Of a stretch of DNA of 64,000 bases, positions 8,247 to 18,848 are shown one piece after another. Where the stretch lies: NCBI RefSeq assembly GCF_021440085.1, contig NZ_JAKCPW010000023.1, positions 1 through 64,000 on the forward strand, in the 5' to 3' direction. The notes below the pieces were generated by a model. The model made no database searches and had not been told where the DNA came from. It saw nothing but the letters and a program-made list of their open reading frames with translations. The translations under genes were made by a program, and so were the position numbers. The stretch's first letter is position 1. Every line of letters begins with the position of its first letter. Source of the DNA: Dyadobacter sp. CY261 (lineage in GTDB: Bacteria > Bacteroidota > Bacteroidia > Cytophagales > Spirosomataceae).

Positions 8247-9242
8247 TTAGAATAAATCACCGCCGTTTAACAGGTTATAGCGTCGTTCGTACTCATTCAA
8301 TTCTTTCCTCATGTCCGATACAACTTTATTAAATGTTGCGTTGCCAGTGCCGGTATACGAGTCAAAATTCAGCCTCGAAACTGGTTCCATAACATTAATG
8401 AATGACTCAACCTTAAGGTCTCCATGTTCTCGTAGTGCCTTGTCAACGGCCTCATGGAAAATTGCAAACAATGCCCTGAAAAAAGTCGCATTCGTTAATT
8501 TTGCTTTTTCTGATTTGCTTCGTTTGAAAATTTTCTCCGCGGCTTCCAAATAATTTCTCACGCCTTTATAGATTGTATCATTATCCTTATCTAAGAAGAA
8601 GCCACTCTCGAATATATCGTTAGTGGACTGGTTAAAAGAAACTCTGGTGATCTTTCCCACTTTACTTTTGGAAGGAGACAAAAGCCCCGCCATAATGCTT
8701 TCTCGATTAAGTCGATCGAAGAGCTGCCGTTGGCGTTCCTCCTTTTTTGTCTCTGTTCCTGAGAGATTCTTTATATCCAAGAGGAGAGTCGTGGGAACTC
8801 CCTTTTGTGTCGTATTGATATCAATGAAAAGATTCACTTCCTGTGTAGTATTTAGCTTGTTGAAGATAACAACCGGTATTACATATTCTTTCGTTGCTTT
8901 CAACAGCCCGAACAGTCTATGCTGCCCATCTAGGACCATAAAGCTGTTAGTAGCTGTTTGGAACGATATTTCACCTTTACCCGAATCAAAAGCGAAGCGA
9001 GCAGTATCCTGGGCACTTAAAATTAAAGCTGAAGGGATTGTCCCTTTCAATTCATCCAGATACCGGGCAATATCTTTTGCGCGTGATTCATTTAATGTGC
9101 GCTGGAACCCTTTTTCGGCATCTTCGTCCCTTCGCGCAACGAAGCAAACCGATTTTAATACAGAGTTCGGAAGTACGGAAATATAGAATACCTTGTCATT
9201 CTGTTTGCACTCAAGGGTTTTGTATCGGACTGTTTTTGCCAT
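8247..9242 (-). CDS. DGQHR-domain protein (DndB-like)
   Basis: 331 aa with the signature F-M-V-L-D-G-Q-H-R-L at residues 101-110, the hallmark of the DGQHR family that includes DndB, the regulator of phosphorothioate DNA modification. Also family-like are the N-terminal N-E-S-R-A-K-D-I-A-R-Y-L block and F-I-D-I-N-T-T-Q-K-G (~144-153). No dndA/C/D/E genes are near, so it is more likely part of, or hitch-hiking with, the DISARM cluster 600 bp upstream on the same strand. A perfect inverted repeat 49-65 nt before its start may be an operator. Confidence 0.85.
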   Translation of the reverse strand: MAKTVRYKTLECKQNDKVFYISVLPNSVLKSVCFVARRDEDAEKGFQRTLNESRAKDIARYLDELKGTIPSALILSAQDTARFAFDSGKGEISFQTATNSFMVLDGQHRLFGLLKATKEYVIPVVIFNKLNTTQEVNLFIDINTTQKGVPTTLLLDIKNLSGTETKKEERQRQLFDRLNRESIMAGLLSPSKSKVGKITRVSFNQSTNDIFESGFFLDKDNDTIYKGVRNYLEAAEKIFKRSKSEKAKLTNATFFRALFAIFHEAVDKALREHGDLKVESFINVMEPVSRLNFDSYTGTGNATFNKVVSDMRKELNEYERRYNLLNGGDLF

Positions 9243-9843
9243 GGATTATTGATTTTATTTTAATGTTTGAGTGTCATTACATCGCATATATCGATACCGA
9301 GTATCGAATGTAACTGAAATAGCTGACGTATTTGAAGGAAAAGAAGAGGTTTTATGATCTGCTCCATCGCTTTCGATTGATGTTAGTGTCCAATGTTGTT
9401 TCTGTCGGCAACATTTCAATATTTGCAAAACTGGAAATTCCTGGACTTTAGATTTCTCACCACCTCGCGGAAATCCCAAGTAGAAATGGAACGACCTAAA
9501 AAGACTCCGCCGGTTGTTTATTCGCAATTTTGTAGGTGGAGGTTTATGTCTTTGGCCTCGGTTGCCCCTTTTTGTCCAATCATGTCCAAAATAGTATTTG
9601 CAGCTAATCACCTAAGCAGTCATAGAGTCATAACGAAAAAAAAATGTCGATCAGTCGGCGACAATTTTATTAATCCTTGAACCCAATTTTAGCAAGACAC
9701 CTCTTTGGCTCATATAACGTCTACTATACAGTTTTACCGGTACATACGTGTTAGATCTTTCATAGCGCGGGTCTGTGAAAGAGCGTCAACTCCATGAAAG
9801 AGCATAAGGTTCATAACTCCCTAGTGACAATGTCAATTTTAAA
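9243..9843. other. 600-bp gap between DISARM and DGQHR operons
   Basis: It holds a perfect palindrome at 9291-9307 and, near 9770-9810, two ATGAAAGAGC-like direct repeats. Frames on both strands (for example 9255-9611 minus) have atypical composition and no domains, so I do not call a gene. The size suggests an independent promoter for the DGQHR pair. Confidence 0.5.
9291..9307. promoter_or_regulatory. Candidate operator upstream of the DGQHR gene
   Basis: TCGATAC-CGA-GTATCGA, a perfect 7-bp inverted repeat with a 3-nt centre, 49-65 nt before the DGQHR start codon. Its size and symmetry suit a dimeric repressor. DndB-like proteins can act as repressors, so autoregulation is possible. This is inference. 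Confidence 0.4.
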
Positions 9844-12114
9844 TCATTCCGCCAAAAGGTGCTTAAAGTAGCCGAACTGTTCGTCGACAAGTACTCTTCG
9901 ATCCAATGCTAGGTTCATTTCCTCGCATGCAGTCTCGGCGACAAGTCCACATGAAAAGCATGCCGAAAGATTCAGATCAAAAATTCCCTGACCTTCAGAT
10001 TCCCAGCACAAAGGATCGGATGAACAGTTGATTGAACGCTCTAAGCCTTTTTTTATAATTTCCAATATCCTCTTCGGCTCACCCTGTGAAACGAGACCAC
10101 CCATGCTACCTTCTGATCCCTCGGCCGTATATATTAGCACACCGGCCATTTTTCGCTCAGGACTTTCTGAGATAAATAGGCGTTCCTTGAGACTAGCTGT
10201 CGGATATCCGCAGGAGAATTCAAGTTCGCGCATCATTAAATGTGAAAATGAATGTATCAAAAATTGTTTATAGCGATTGTTGTATACTTTCATTTTTGAA
10301 CTTAGCCCCTGAGCATCAGCCATTGGTCGCTGATTTATGTGCTTTGAAAAACGGGTCTGCAAAACTTCTTCGTGATCTGTCATCCATTTTTGTAGGTACT
10401 CTTCGGAGAATTCAAAAAACAGTCCCTCCCCAATTGTCTCGTTCGCGGGAAGCACGAAAACCGCCTTTGGATTTGTGGAGAAAACATTCTTTCCCCGCAC
10501 GGATTCCTGAACAATACCATCGACGACAATTCTTTCCTTCGGTTTAACTCTCGCGAAATCGAGCTGGACATTCGTTACCCTAAGTTCCTCTACTTGCTGA
10601 ACCTTCTTAAAATAGTTCTGTAAGGGTAGAGGCAGCTCGATGTCAGCAAAGCTGATCCCGACATCATTCGATGCTGGTATAAACGTATTTTGAGAAAAAC
10701 ATCTGAATTCTTGCCATCGGTATTTCTCGTATTCATCTACACTTTCGTCGTCCTTGGGCTGTTCCAGAAATGCCGCTTCAAGCTGCGCTTTGAATTCATC
10801 AATGTTATCAACCTGTAGGTCGTTGTCTATTATGAAATCGTTGATATCAAACTTTTGAGCCCAATATTGCACTCGGGAAATTTCCAGCCTTTCTAAGTAT
10901 TTGTTATATTTTCTCCCCAGAACATCCATGGCTTCAATTATTTCCTTGGACTTGTCATCTGCCAAATGTAACGGGATAAATAAACTGGAGAAGCCCGTCG
11001 CGTAGTACACGTTGTTTGCCGTTACTAGAGCCACCTTCATTTTTTCATGGCCGTTCTGTGGTATCTCTCTTACATAGCAGGATTCTACTGGGATACCGCG
11101 AACCTCCGCTATATCAATCTCCCAAGGCTTTTGTCCAATACAGGTCGGTTCTAACGAGTTGATTCCTTCAAGATTTATTTTTGGTTTCTCATTATTGATC
11201 CCTGACCCAAGTTTACAGTTCAAACATTCGATATGGACACTCGCATAACCCTCGGACTTGGTCTTGCTTTCTGTCCATTTTAGCTTTGGACTTCCGCAAC
11301 AAGGCCTTCCCATTTGCGTCGAGAGGAGTTCCTCGCCTTTATCACTCGGCGGTCGTTGATGAAGTGCTTTTTCAGTTTTCCACCTTAGGTAATTTGCCCA
11401 GGGAATGTCGGAGAGGTGGCCATTGGGACAAATGAGAACAAGATTTGTCTGATCAAGAACTTTGTACTCACGCATTGTAATTGTATTGCCGTCCTCGTTC
11501 TTGACATTAATCTCTCTAACAAATTTGCTCGCATCTCTTGGAGGAGCGAAGTTATCAAGCCTCAAAGTAGAGGGAAATTTTTTGCACTCTTTCTCCCACA
11601 GTTCTCCCCATTCACTGATTAACTTTAAATCGCCATCGCTGTTTCTAAACCACTTTGGAAAGTGAGTAGCACTTACCATGTAGTTCTTTGCAGCCCCCTT
11701 ATGTTCTTCGCCGGATTTTTGTAGGGCTGCCTTAATTGGATGGCTCTTCCATTTTGGCGTGTTAAACTTCTCATCCAAAGCCATGTGAGGAACTTCAACG
11801 AAGCAAACTAGATTTTCGATTTCTCTTTCTTTCTTAATGAAATTGATGAATCGCTGGTCATCCACAAATTGTAATCCTCGATTCATGATTTCCAATTTAC
11901 TCAGAGCATACACTTTTTTATCATCAGAATTATTTGATCTAATTCCTTCAATTTTTGCATTTGCCCACTTTATGAAATTCCATTTATTGATGTCAGAGAT
12001 TAATACATATGACCCTAACTTACTTGTAAGAATCGAGCCGACGCCTGCGGTCGATGACAGGAGCTTGTACTTTCCGACTCCCTGGTTATATTGATGTTGC
12101 TTTATGATTTTCAT
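9844..12114 (-). CDS. drmB: DISARM protein DrmB (DUF1998 family)
   Basis: 756 aa, usual DrmB length. It has Cys-rich putative zinc sites: C-P-N-G-H (~235), C-C-G-S-P ... C-L-N-C (~270-300), and the C-terminal DUF1998 cluster with C-S-S-D-P-x-C-W-E-S-E-G-Q-G then L-S-A-C-F-S-C-G (~695-725). The H-S-F-S-H-L-M-M-R-E-L motif and the E-G-S-x-G-S-M-G-G-L-V loop are also DUF1998 features. DrmB pairs with DrmA as the core of DISARM, which blocks entry or processing of unmodified phage DNA. It starts 1 nt after drmA and is last in the operon. Confidence 0.88.
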   Translation of the reverse strand: MKIIKQHQYNQGVGKYKLLSSTAGVGSILTSKLGSYVLISDINKWNFIKWANAKIEGIRSNNSDDKKVYALSKLEIMNRGLQFVDDQRFINFIKKEREIENLVCFVEVPHMALDEKFNTPKWKSHPIKAALQKSGEEHKGAAKNYMVSATHFPKWFRNSDGDLKLISEWGELWEKECKKFPSTLRLDNFAPPRDASKFVREINVKNEDGNTITMREYKVLDQTNLVLICPNGHLSDIPWANYLRWKTEKALHQRPPSDKGEELLSTQMGRPCCGSPKLKWTESKTKSEGYASVHIECLNCKLGSGINNEKPKINLEGINSLEPTCIGQKPWEIDIAEVRGIPVESCYVREIPQNGHEKMKVALVTANNVYYATGFSSLFIPLHLADDKSKEIIEAMDVLGRKYNKYLERLEISRVQYWAQKFDINDFIIDNDLQVDNIDEFKAQLEAAFLEQPKDDESVDEYEKYRWQEFRCFSQNTFIPASNDVGISFADIELPLPLQNYFKKVQQVEELRVTNVQLDFARVKPKERIVVDGIVQESVRGKNVFSTNPKAVFVLPANETIGEGLFFEFSEEYLQKWMTDHEEVLQTRFSKHINQRPMADAQGLSSKMKVYNNRYKQFLIHSFSHLMMRELEFSCGYPTASLKERLFISESPERKMAGVLIYTAEGSEGSMGGLVSQGEPKRILEIIKKGLERSINCSSDPLCWESEGQGIFDLNLSACFSCGLVAETACEEMNLALDRRVLVDEQFGYFKHLLAE

Positions 12115-12115
12115 T

Positions 12116-15100
12116 CTATTTGGGGTAGATTTTTACGGCTGCTTCGGGTTCAATTACCCGAAGTGACATTGGAATTTGCCATTTTTTGCTGTGTATATTC
12201 GCTTCGTATTCTTCGACGTCAACATAAAGTTGTTCTTGGGATGGAGTTGACCTAACGGCTTTATTATTGAACACAAAGTCCATATTCGCAGTAAGTGCTT
12301 TGTCTGATTGCTCTTTCCAGTCGAATATTGCCTTGAGAATCCAACTTTCAATATATTCTACATTCTCCTTGGTGATCAACCCTTTTAGAGAGTCATCAAG
12401 TCGCGAACTTCTTTCTTGCCTTCTCAGGAAGTAGCTAGCGAGGTCGTCGGCCATTTTCTTGAGCTCTAATTCAGACATTGACGAAATCCTATCTGCCGAG
12501 TCTCGATCGATGAAGCCCACTTGGTGTCGAATCATCGTCGCTAAATACAGTCCCATGTATCGATCGATTGCTTTTTTTGTAAATGGAGTTATTGAAATTG
12601 GCTCGACATAACTATACATCTTTTCATGAAATTCGATGAATTTCTCATAGTGTGAAATGTCCCTAGCCCGGAATGGATGATGCACCGTCAAGACCAGTCC
12701 ATAATTATTTCGTGCTACCCGGCTACTTGCTTGAATATATTCCGCTGTATTTCTTGGCATTGAGTTCATTATAATGAGATTGAACCGTGACACATCAATT
12801 CCAACGGAAATCATATTTGTTGCAACAACGAACTCGGGAGGAACCTTTCCTCTGACTGTCTCAGTCTCCTGTTTCCACGCAAAACGATTTTTGGCCCGCC
12901 ACGTTTCTTCTACATTTTCGAGTTCATTTTTTACCTCTTCGCCTGAAAGTCGCCCGGTTAACTCCGATTCTCGCATCGGCCCATACGTATACAGAGCATG
13001 CATCAACTTTTGTGGCCGTACCACACGGGTGAAAACCCTTCTCACTTCCTTAAGAATATAGGTCTGGACTTGGGACTGCGTCTTGCCGACCTCTTTCAAG
13101 CTATTGAAATAGGAGATTATTGTGTGGTAGAAATCCATTGCTTTTTCGAAAGTCTCATATTGTTCGAAATCCAGTGGGCTAGCGTTTTCCAATTGTCTTA
13201 GCTCAAAAATAGCTCGATGAGTCATAATTATTGCAGCCAGTCTCATTTGCATCCATATTTGCGTTCTTCCGGTGGGAAGAATCCCGAGGTACTTTCTCTT
13301 GGAAAGAAATTGTTCACCATTTCTCGCTGCATCAGTAAACACTCGCCTGTAGAACGCAAAAAAAGAGTCGTCACATTCCACCCCTGGCTTCGGAAAAAGA
13401 TTGACTTCTCGATCAAAAATGGCAGCTATTTGTAACTGCGTATTTCTGGTAGTAGCAGTTGAAGATATAATTTTCGGCCTTCTCCCATTTTCCGATGTAC
13501 ACAATTGATCGACCGCTGTTTCAAAAAGTGCGACAGCGGAACCGAGCGGTCCTAAAAGTAAGTGTAGCTCATCCTGAATAATTAGGTCAGGTGGTAAGTA
13601 ACCGCCCACGGGCTTACCTGCTTCCCATGTGCCTTTCCCAAATATCCTTCGAGAATCACTATTTTGGTCATTTGCATTTCCATTCACTTTGTGCGCTAAC
13701 TGAGCAAACTTATCGACGGTTCCAAACAGGAGCGTTGGCGGTTGCTGATATATTGATTCATCACAAAGGTTAACCGGAATTGGTCCTTTCGATATATCCT
13801 CATCAAAAAAGTCTGCTTCAGTATAGCTACATTTGTTGTTATCACAAAATAGGTGCACTTTATTAAAATTGTAAACATCATTTCGGTTACTTATCGCATT
13901 ACCGGTAGGGCAAGGTCTCAATTCTGATCCACACCACGGACAATTTGAAAAAGGAATTTTATTGCTTCTTCCGTTGCTAAGATTGTTAAACTCTACAAGT
14001 AGGTCTTCGATTCTATTTGGAAGTGATTTATCGCCCACCCAAAGGCCGATTGTGATTGGCTCAGCCCCAAGGCCATACATATCCCAACGCCTAAGCTGTT
14101 CAAGCGCCATGACCATCATTGTAGCACGTTGAAATTGCTGCATTGTCAGAAGGCGTAAAGTGTACCGCATTATAGCGGCTGTTCCTCCACCGCTTTCCTT
14201 GGTGAGTCGTCGTCGATTAATAATGGTTAAAGCAATTAATCCTAAGTATGCTTCGGTTTTGCCGCCTCCAGTTGGAAACCACACGAGATCGACTAGATTA
14301 TTTCTAGCCTCCCATTGGGGATCATCGCCAAGCTGGAAGATTCCGTCTAAATTTAGAAGAATGAAGGCCAATTGGAATGCTCGCCAAGACGCCGACTCTT
14401 CAGTCGGAAACAACCTGTCGCTAGCGTGTGTCCTGTAAAAATCAAAATCGAATTTTTTAAATGCTTCGTCATTAAAGAACGAACGAACTCCATCTTCTTT
14501 GACCTTAATAGAGTGCCAAAGTTGAATGAACATCGCAGTATTCATTAGCCGAAAAGACATTACATGTTCGGTGTTTTCATTTCCTGAGAGTAGTTGGATG
14601 ACGTTTTTTCGCATCCTACGGTAGTCTTTTTCACATTTATCCAGTTCCTGTGTTGCAATATGAACAAATTCGCCTTGGTACTTTTTCCTTTTGTTAGATA
14701 TCCAACTGCCGTAAGCGTCTATAAAACTTAAAAGCGACGCCACAATCTCCTCATCGGACGCATCGGATAACTTCGAGAGCCATTTAAACTCTTGCACCTT
14801 CGTATTTGTCAAGAATTTCGCGGCCACGAAATCTTGTCCGTTCCGATCCAGAACCGCTGCCTTCGTTTTGTCTCTTGGAATTGGATCGACATCAGGGATT
14901 TCGCACGCGGGTATGTACTCTGTTTGGATAGTCTGCACGTCGCTCATATTATCCCACTTTACTGAACAACCATGGCCGATACCAAAGTCATTATATTGAG
15001 AGTATATGAATTGTGTGGTCGTGTCCTCATCGAACATGCCGTTTTTAGCACCGTAAGCTTGATTATTATATGGAACAAGGTACTCGCTTGTTATAGATGC

Positions 15101-16375
15101 ATTTACGCCAAAAAAGCACTTTTGATTTACAAGCTCATTGAAAGTTGAGTAATACCGGCTACGATTTTGCAGACCCTCATCATAGGGTGAACTGGTGTTG
15201 ACGATTTGAACCTTTAAGAAAAAGCTGCCTTTGTCTCGCCTGCTGTCACGAGTTAGTTGAAGGTTTACAGATAGTGACGCGAAGTCCTGTTGTTGACCAA
15301 CGTCGAATAAACATATGTCCTTTAAACCTTTTTTTTCGGAACTTCCATTTCCAAAAACAGTTATCGTTTCGCTGTACTCTTTGTCCTTGTTATATAAAAA
15401 CACCTTTTTTCTCTGATCCTTCGGGAAGTCGATGTTATCGATAATTATTATTTTCTGGACACTTTCTGACTGCCAAATGCCGTATCCATCCAAATTTATG
15501 TCTATTAAATTTTTCAGATGATCTGTAAAATTTTCGAAGAGTTCGATCTTCTGGGTAATTTTGTAGAGCTCAATTTTTTTTGAATTATCGTGAATTGTAT
15601 TTTTTAGTTCGTAGTAAATAGATGACTTTAAATTACTTAAGTAAGTATTCTCCACTTTCAAATTGGTCAGCGGAACTATGCGTACCGTATCGGAATGCCA
15701 AACCGCCGCAGCACTCTTCTGAATATTCAGCAATGTGAACTTCAACGCTTTTAGCTGATCAATAGTCTGCTTTGATAGCAAAAGAACATTGTTCCCGTAT
15801 ACGGTTCGCAAACTGAATTGATTTAGAGAATATATATTTAATAAGCGTTCGACTTCATCTTTATCTATCTCACAAAGAACACCATATCGTTCGTTGAATT
15901 TTCCTTTTCGATCCTGCTTGATCTTTCTGTAATACCTGAAAGAAACTTTCACGGCAATAGTGCCCGCCAGAAGGCATTTCTCATCGAGACAGCAAGAGAA
16001 TCCCATTGTTTTCGGGAACATTTGGTTTAGCTCAACTGGATCGGATGTGTCAATATCGTCTTCCGTGTTTTCGTCTAAGCTAGCATCCGCAGGCTGACCA
16101 TCGGGATCAGTGTATTCATTGACATCTCGGGAAACTCCGAGTCTTGATGTTCCACTCGAATCTTCGGGGAACAATATCCCTGTACTGTAAATAGCAGCGG
16201 GAACAATGTCTAGAATTTCATTATGATAGTCTATCGGATGGGCCTCCGCTATCGACTTCTGTGTGAGCATAACGTCGTCGATGTCAATGTATCTATAGCC
16301 CGCTATTCCGGGACCAATTGTTTGTTCACGTATGAATTGTTCGAGGGTATTACGTTTTTCAAATATCTTATTCAT
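12116..16375 (-). CDS. drmA: DISARM helicase DrmA
   Basis: 1419 aa SF2-type helicase. Walker A is P-T-G-G-G-K-T-E-A (~residue 700), the Walker B equivalent is Q-D-E-L-H-L-L-L-G (~933), motif III S-T-A-T-T-R (~970), and the motif V/VI block V-A-T-N-M-I-S-V-G-I-D-V ... Q-A-S-S-R-V-A-R lies near 1185-1220. The ~650-residue N-terminal region is a large accessory domain, as in DrmA. It translocates on or remodels DNA together with DrmB. Its start overlaps the drmE-like stop by 8 nt and drmB follows after 1 nt, so translation is tightly coupled. Identification rests on motifs plus the adjacent DUF1998 gene. Confidence 0.9.
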   Translation of the reverse strand: MNKIFEKRNTLEQFIREQTIGPGIAGYRYIDIDDVMLTQKSIAEAHPIDYHNEILDIVPAAIYSTGILFPEDSSGTSRLGVSRDVNEYTDPDGQPADASLDENTEDDIDTSDPVELNQMFPKTMGFSCCLDEKCLLAGTIAVKVSFRYYRKIKQDRKGKFNERYGVLCEIDKDEVERLLNIYSLNQFSLRTVYGNNVLLLSKQTIDQLKALKFTLLNIQKSAAAVWHSDTVRIVPLTNLKVENTYLSNLKSSIYYELKNTIHDNSKKIELYKITQKIELFENFTDHLKNLIDINLDGYGIWQSESVQKIIIIDNIDFPKDQRKKVFLYNKDKEYSETITVFGNGSSEKKGLKDICLFDVGQQQDFASLSVNLQLTRDSRRDKGSFFLKVQIVNTSSPYDEGLQNRSRYYSTFNELVNQKCFFGVNASITSEYLVPYNNQAYGAKNGMFDEDTTTQFIYSQYNDFGIGHGCSVKWDNMSDVQTIQTEYIPACEIPDVDPIPRDKTKAAVLDRNGQDFVAAKFLTNTKVQEFKWLSKLSDASDEEIVASLLSFIDAYGSWISNKRKKYQGEFVHIATQELDKCEKDYRRMRKNVIQLLSGNENTEHVMSFRLMNTAMFIQLWHSIKVKEDGVRSFFNDEAFKKFDFDFYRTHASDRLFPTEESASWRAFQLAFILLNLDGIFQLGDDPQWEARNNLVDLVWFPTGGGKTEAYLGLIALTIINRRRLTKESGGGTAAIMRYTLRLLTMQQFQRATMMVMALEQLRRWDMYGLGAEPITIGLWVGDKSLPNRIEDLLVEFNNLSNGRSNKIPFSNCPWCGSELRPCPTGNAISNRNDVYNFNKVHLFCDNNKCSYTEADFFDEDISKGPIPVNLCDESIYQQPPTLLFGTVDKFAQLAHKVNGNANDQNSDSRRIFGKGTWEAGKPVGGYLPPDLIIQDELHLLLGPLGSAVALFETAVDQLCTSENGRRPKIISSTATTRNTQLQIAAIFDREVNLFPKPGVECDDSFFAFYRRVFTDAARNGEQFLSKRKYLGILPTGRTQIWMQMRLAAIIMTHRAIFELRQLENASPLDFEQYETFEKAMDFYHTIISYFNSLKEVGKTQSQVQTYILKEVRRVFTRVVRPQKLMHALYTYGPMRESELTGRLSGEEVKNELENVEETWRAKNRFAWKQETETVRGKVPPEFVVATNMISVGIDVSRFNLIIMNSMPRNTAEYIQASSRVARNNYGLVLTVHHPFRARDISHYEKFIEFHEKMYSYVEPISITPFTKKAIDRYMGLYLATMIRHQVGFIDRDSADRISSMSELELKKMADDLASYFLRRQERSSRLDDSLKGLITKENVEYIESWILKAIFDWKEQSDKALTANMDFVFNNKAVRSTPSQEQLYVDVEEYEANIHSKKWQIPMSLRVIEPEAAVKIYPK

Positions 16376-18848
16376 TGTATATCTTTTCTAAGGTCACAAT
16401 TTCAAAAAGTCTTAGTTCAGGTATAATCAATTCCACTAAGGTCACAAGATTTCCGAGTAGATGGTTTTCATCTATACCAAGCTCATCGAGCGGGTGATTT
16501 TTCTTATAAAAAGTTAATCTATCGACCAAAACTGCTTGAGGATCGACCCCTACATCGAAGCAACCGTCATTAAATAGGTCCTTTAACAACAAGTTCATTT
16601 GACGGGTGCTATGTCTACTAGATTGTTTCGCGGAATTCTTGAGTCTTTGGACGATTACAAAATAAGTTCGCGGCAGATTGAGGTATTCACATAGAGATAG
16701 GAAAACGTTCCTACTTAATGGGCTTGTCGAGTCACTACCTGGATTTATCCATGTATTCTTATAGTGCTGGAATGATACTATGTTCAGCCTCCTCGTCCTT
16801 AGATAGTCCCGCAAGTTCTCATAAGCAGACACTTCTCCGTGTTTACTTGCTTGTTCTTTGAGCAATACCTTCCAAAGGCTTCCCGCGGTATCGATTTCAA
16901 GTTGAAATTGTTTTCGGATCACTCTCAGTTCTTGTTCCTGAACTGTCGTATCAACAATTTTATCATAAATATTAATATCCTCTTGAATATCATCCAAATT
17001 CTGAATTACAAGCGAGTCGTCCCCCTCATGAAAGTTTTCAAAGATATTTGCCATCCTATCTACTCTATAGACTCCATTATTAAAATTATTGAAGATAAAT
17101 AAGTCGGACGACGTGTAGGTTCTGGCTTTCCCGGCTTTGTATCTTATTCGATATGTTTCCCCAATTTTTGAACTTGAGTATTGGTTTTCTTGACTCCAAT
17201 CTAAGTTCATCTTCTTTTTCGGAATCGAATAATTTAGTTTCTGTTGGAGCTCCCCCCAGGCGAAGTGCTTCCGCCGAATATCATGAGACAAAAAGTGAAT
17301 TCTATCGCGATTAAATGCGTATAGAGACCATTGATAGCGGAGACGGAAGAGAAAACTAACGTACACCGCAATGATCATGTTGCAAGTTGCAAGCGCTGAT
17401 TCAAATATGTTCGGAAGGATATGGTTTGGAAATCTTCCTTGATCTTGGTAGCACAGTAGTAAGATATTAGAATCGATCAGGTTTTCCACAGCGGCCCATG
17501 AGGCAATTTTATTCGCCCCGCCCAGGCCAAGTGCATCTGAAATTTTCAAGGTCAATTCCTGGCTAGCCACCACAAGATCAGAAACTACAATTATACTGTC
17601 ATTACTCACGAATTTCGCTATTTCTAGATTGTGTTCTGATTGTATGATTAAATCAAATACGTTGTCAAGTAGATTTCTAATCCGTGCCAAGGTGTCTATA
17701 TCAAGTTCACTAATTGCTTCTTTAGTTGAATTTGATATAAACTTTGAATCATCGTGGCCAAACAAATCGGAAATCAGATAGTTTTTGATGTCTTCATTGT
17801 AGCATAAGGAATATATATTCAATAGTTTTATTGACCGAAGCTCGTATAATTCTCTAATTGTTGTTTCCGTTACAAAAGCGTCCCAAAAATGTGAATTCTC
17901 TATACCTGTGAAATGAACTGATATTTGGTTACAACCAGACTGATCTAAAAGCGATTCCATCGCGGTTATTACGTATGATGAATTAGCTGGGATCTTATAC
18001 CGTTCATTTATAAGGTCTCTTCGAGATTTTGATCGGTAGAAGGATTTCGGCGTTGGCGACCATGAAAATACTAGCAATTGCTCAAAGTTGGTTCTGTGAT
18101 TTTTGTTTAAGTCAGCGAGTCGGATAAAATTCAATTCTCCAAACCTCTTAATGCTACTTTCACAATCGAAGAGAACGATCTTTTTAGCTACTTTTAGAAG
18201 CGGGGTATTTCCGACCTTCAATTTAGAAATGTTGTCGAACTTTTCCGTATTATAGATTACATACGAATGTGCATCTATATTATTTATTTGCGCAGTGGAT
18301 ATAAATGTTGGATTATCATGCATGACCTGGCGAAGTCTTTCCGCCATTGCCATGTGAAGGTTTAACAAGGTTTCTGGTAGAAGTGATGCAGTACCTTTGA
18401 GGGTCTCATAGAAGCCTAAATGTTGCCGCTGCCTTCTTTTTTCATTCCTAAGTTTTGTTAGCTGTGCTTTAGAGACTCTTTCTGGGGCTTGAATTGGCTG
18501 TTGAGCTTTTGCTCTTAAATAGTTAATTGTGTCAGTTACTGTCGTACTCTCGGGGCTGCCGTTGTCGTTATTTATTGACATCCGAAAGTAAAACTGCCAG
18601 ATAAATTCGGCTATTAATAATTTCCCGTCTTCCGGAACATGTTCTTGGAACTGCACGTGAAACGCCTTTAGGTGACTTTTATCTAAATTCTCCACCTCAA
18701 TTAATAAGCAGTAGAGATATTGCAAGGTCTTCTCATAGCGAGACTTGCCAGGCGCTGTAAGAACCTCAAATAGCTCCAAGAATGTTGAGTCAGACGATAT
18801 CAAAAATTCGTTCAAATACTTTCGAATATGGTCGTTTACGAGGTCCAT
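16368..18848 (-). CDS. drmE: DrmE-like DISARM protein
   Basis: 826 aa with no catalytic motif I can identify; in particular there is no H-x-K-x4-D phospholipase motif, so it is not DrmC. It has charged, helical N-terminal and C-terminal regions around a central alpha/beta part. Size, the gene's position between the methyltransferase end of the operon and drmA, and its overlap with both neighbours (1 nt upstream, 8 nt downstream) fit DrmE, the class 2-specific component of unknown function. The call is mainly by context and length. Confidence 0.6.
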   Translation of the reverse strand: MDLVNDHIRKYLNEFLISSDSTFLELFEVLTAPGKSRYEKTLQYLYCLLIEVENLDKSHLKAFHVQFQEHVPEDGKLLIAEFIWQFYFRMSINNDNGSPESTTVTDTINYLRAKAQQPIQAPERVSKAQLTKLRNEKRRQRQHLGFYETLKGTASLLPETLLNLHMAMAERLRQVMHDNPTFISTAQINNIDAHSYVIYNTEKFDNISKLKVGNTPLLKVAKKIVLFDCESSIKRFGELNFIRLADLNKNHRTNFEQLLVFSWSPTPKSFYRSKSRRDLINERYKIPANSSYVITAMESLLDQSGCNQISVHFTGIENSHFWDAFVTETTIRELYELRSIKLLNIYSLCYNEDIKNYLISDLFGHDDSKFISNSTKEAISELDIDTLARIRNLLDNVFDLIIQSEHNLEIAKFVSNDSIIVVSDLVVASQELTLKISDALGLGGANKIASWAAVENLIDSNILLLCYQDQGRFPNHILPNIFESALATCNMIIAVYVSFLFRLRYQWSLYAFNRDRIHFLSHDIRRKHFAWGELQQKLNYSIPKKKMNLDWSQENQYSSSKIGETYRIRYKAGKARTYTSSDLFIFNNFNNGVYRVDRMANIFENFHEGDDSLVIQNLDDIQEDINIYDKIVDTTVQEQELRVIRKQFQLEIDTAGSLWKVLLKEQASKHGEVSAYENLRDYLRTRRLNIVSFQHYKNTWINPGSDSTSPLSRNVFLSLCEYLNLPRTYFVIVQRLKNSAKQSSRHSTRQMNLLLKDLFNDGCFDVGVDPQAVLVDRLTFYKKNHPLDELGIDENHLLGNLVTLVELIIPELRLFEIVTLEKIYNE

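Noticed and set aside
9255..9611. 118-aa minus-strand frame between drmB and the DGQHR gene
   Set aside because: Composition is basic and Cys/Pro-rich without any domain, it crosses the palindrome at 9291-9307, and its end is fused to the DGQHR leader.
16368..18848. DrmC assignment for the 826-aa DISARM protein
   Set aside because: No H-x-K-x4-D phospholipase-type motif and far too long for DrmC; DrmE-like is the better call.
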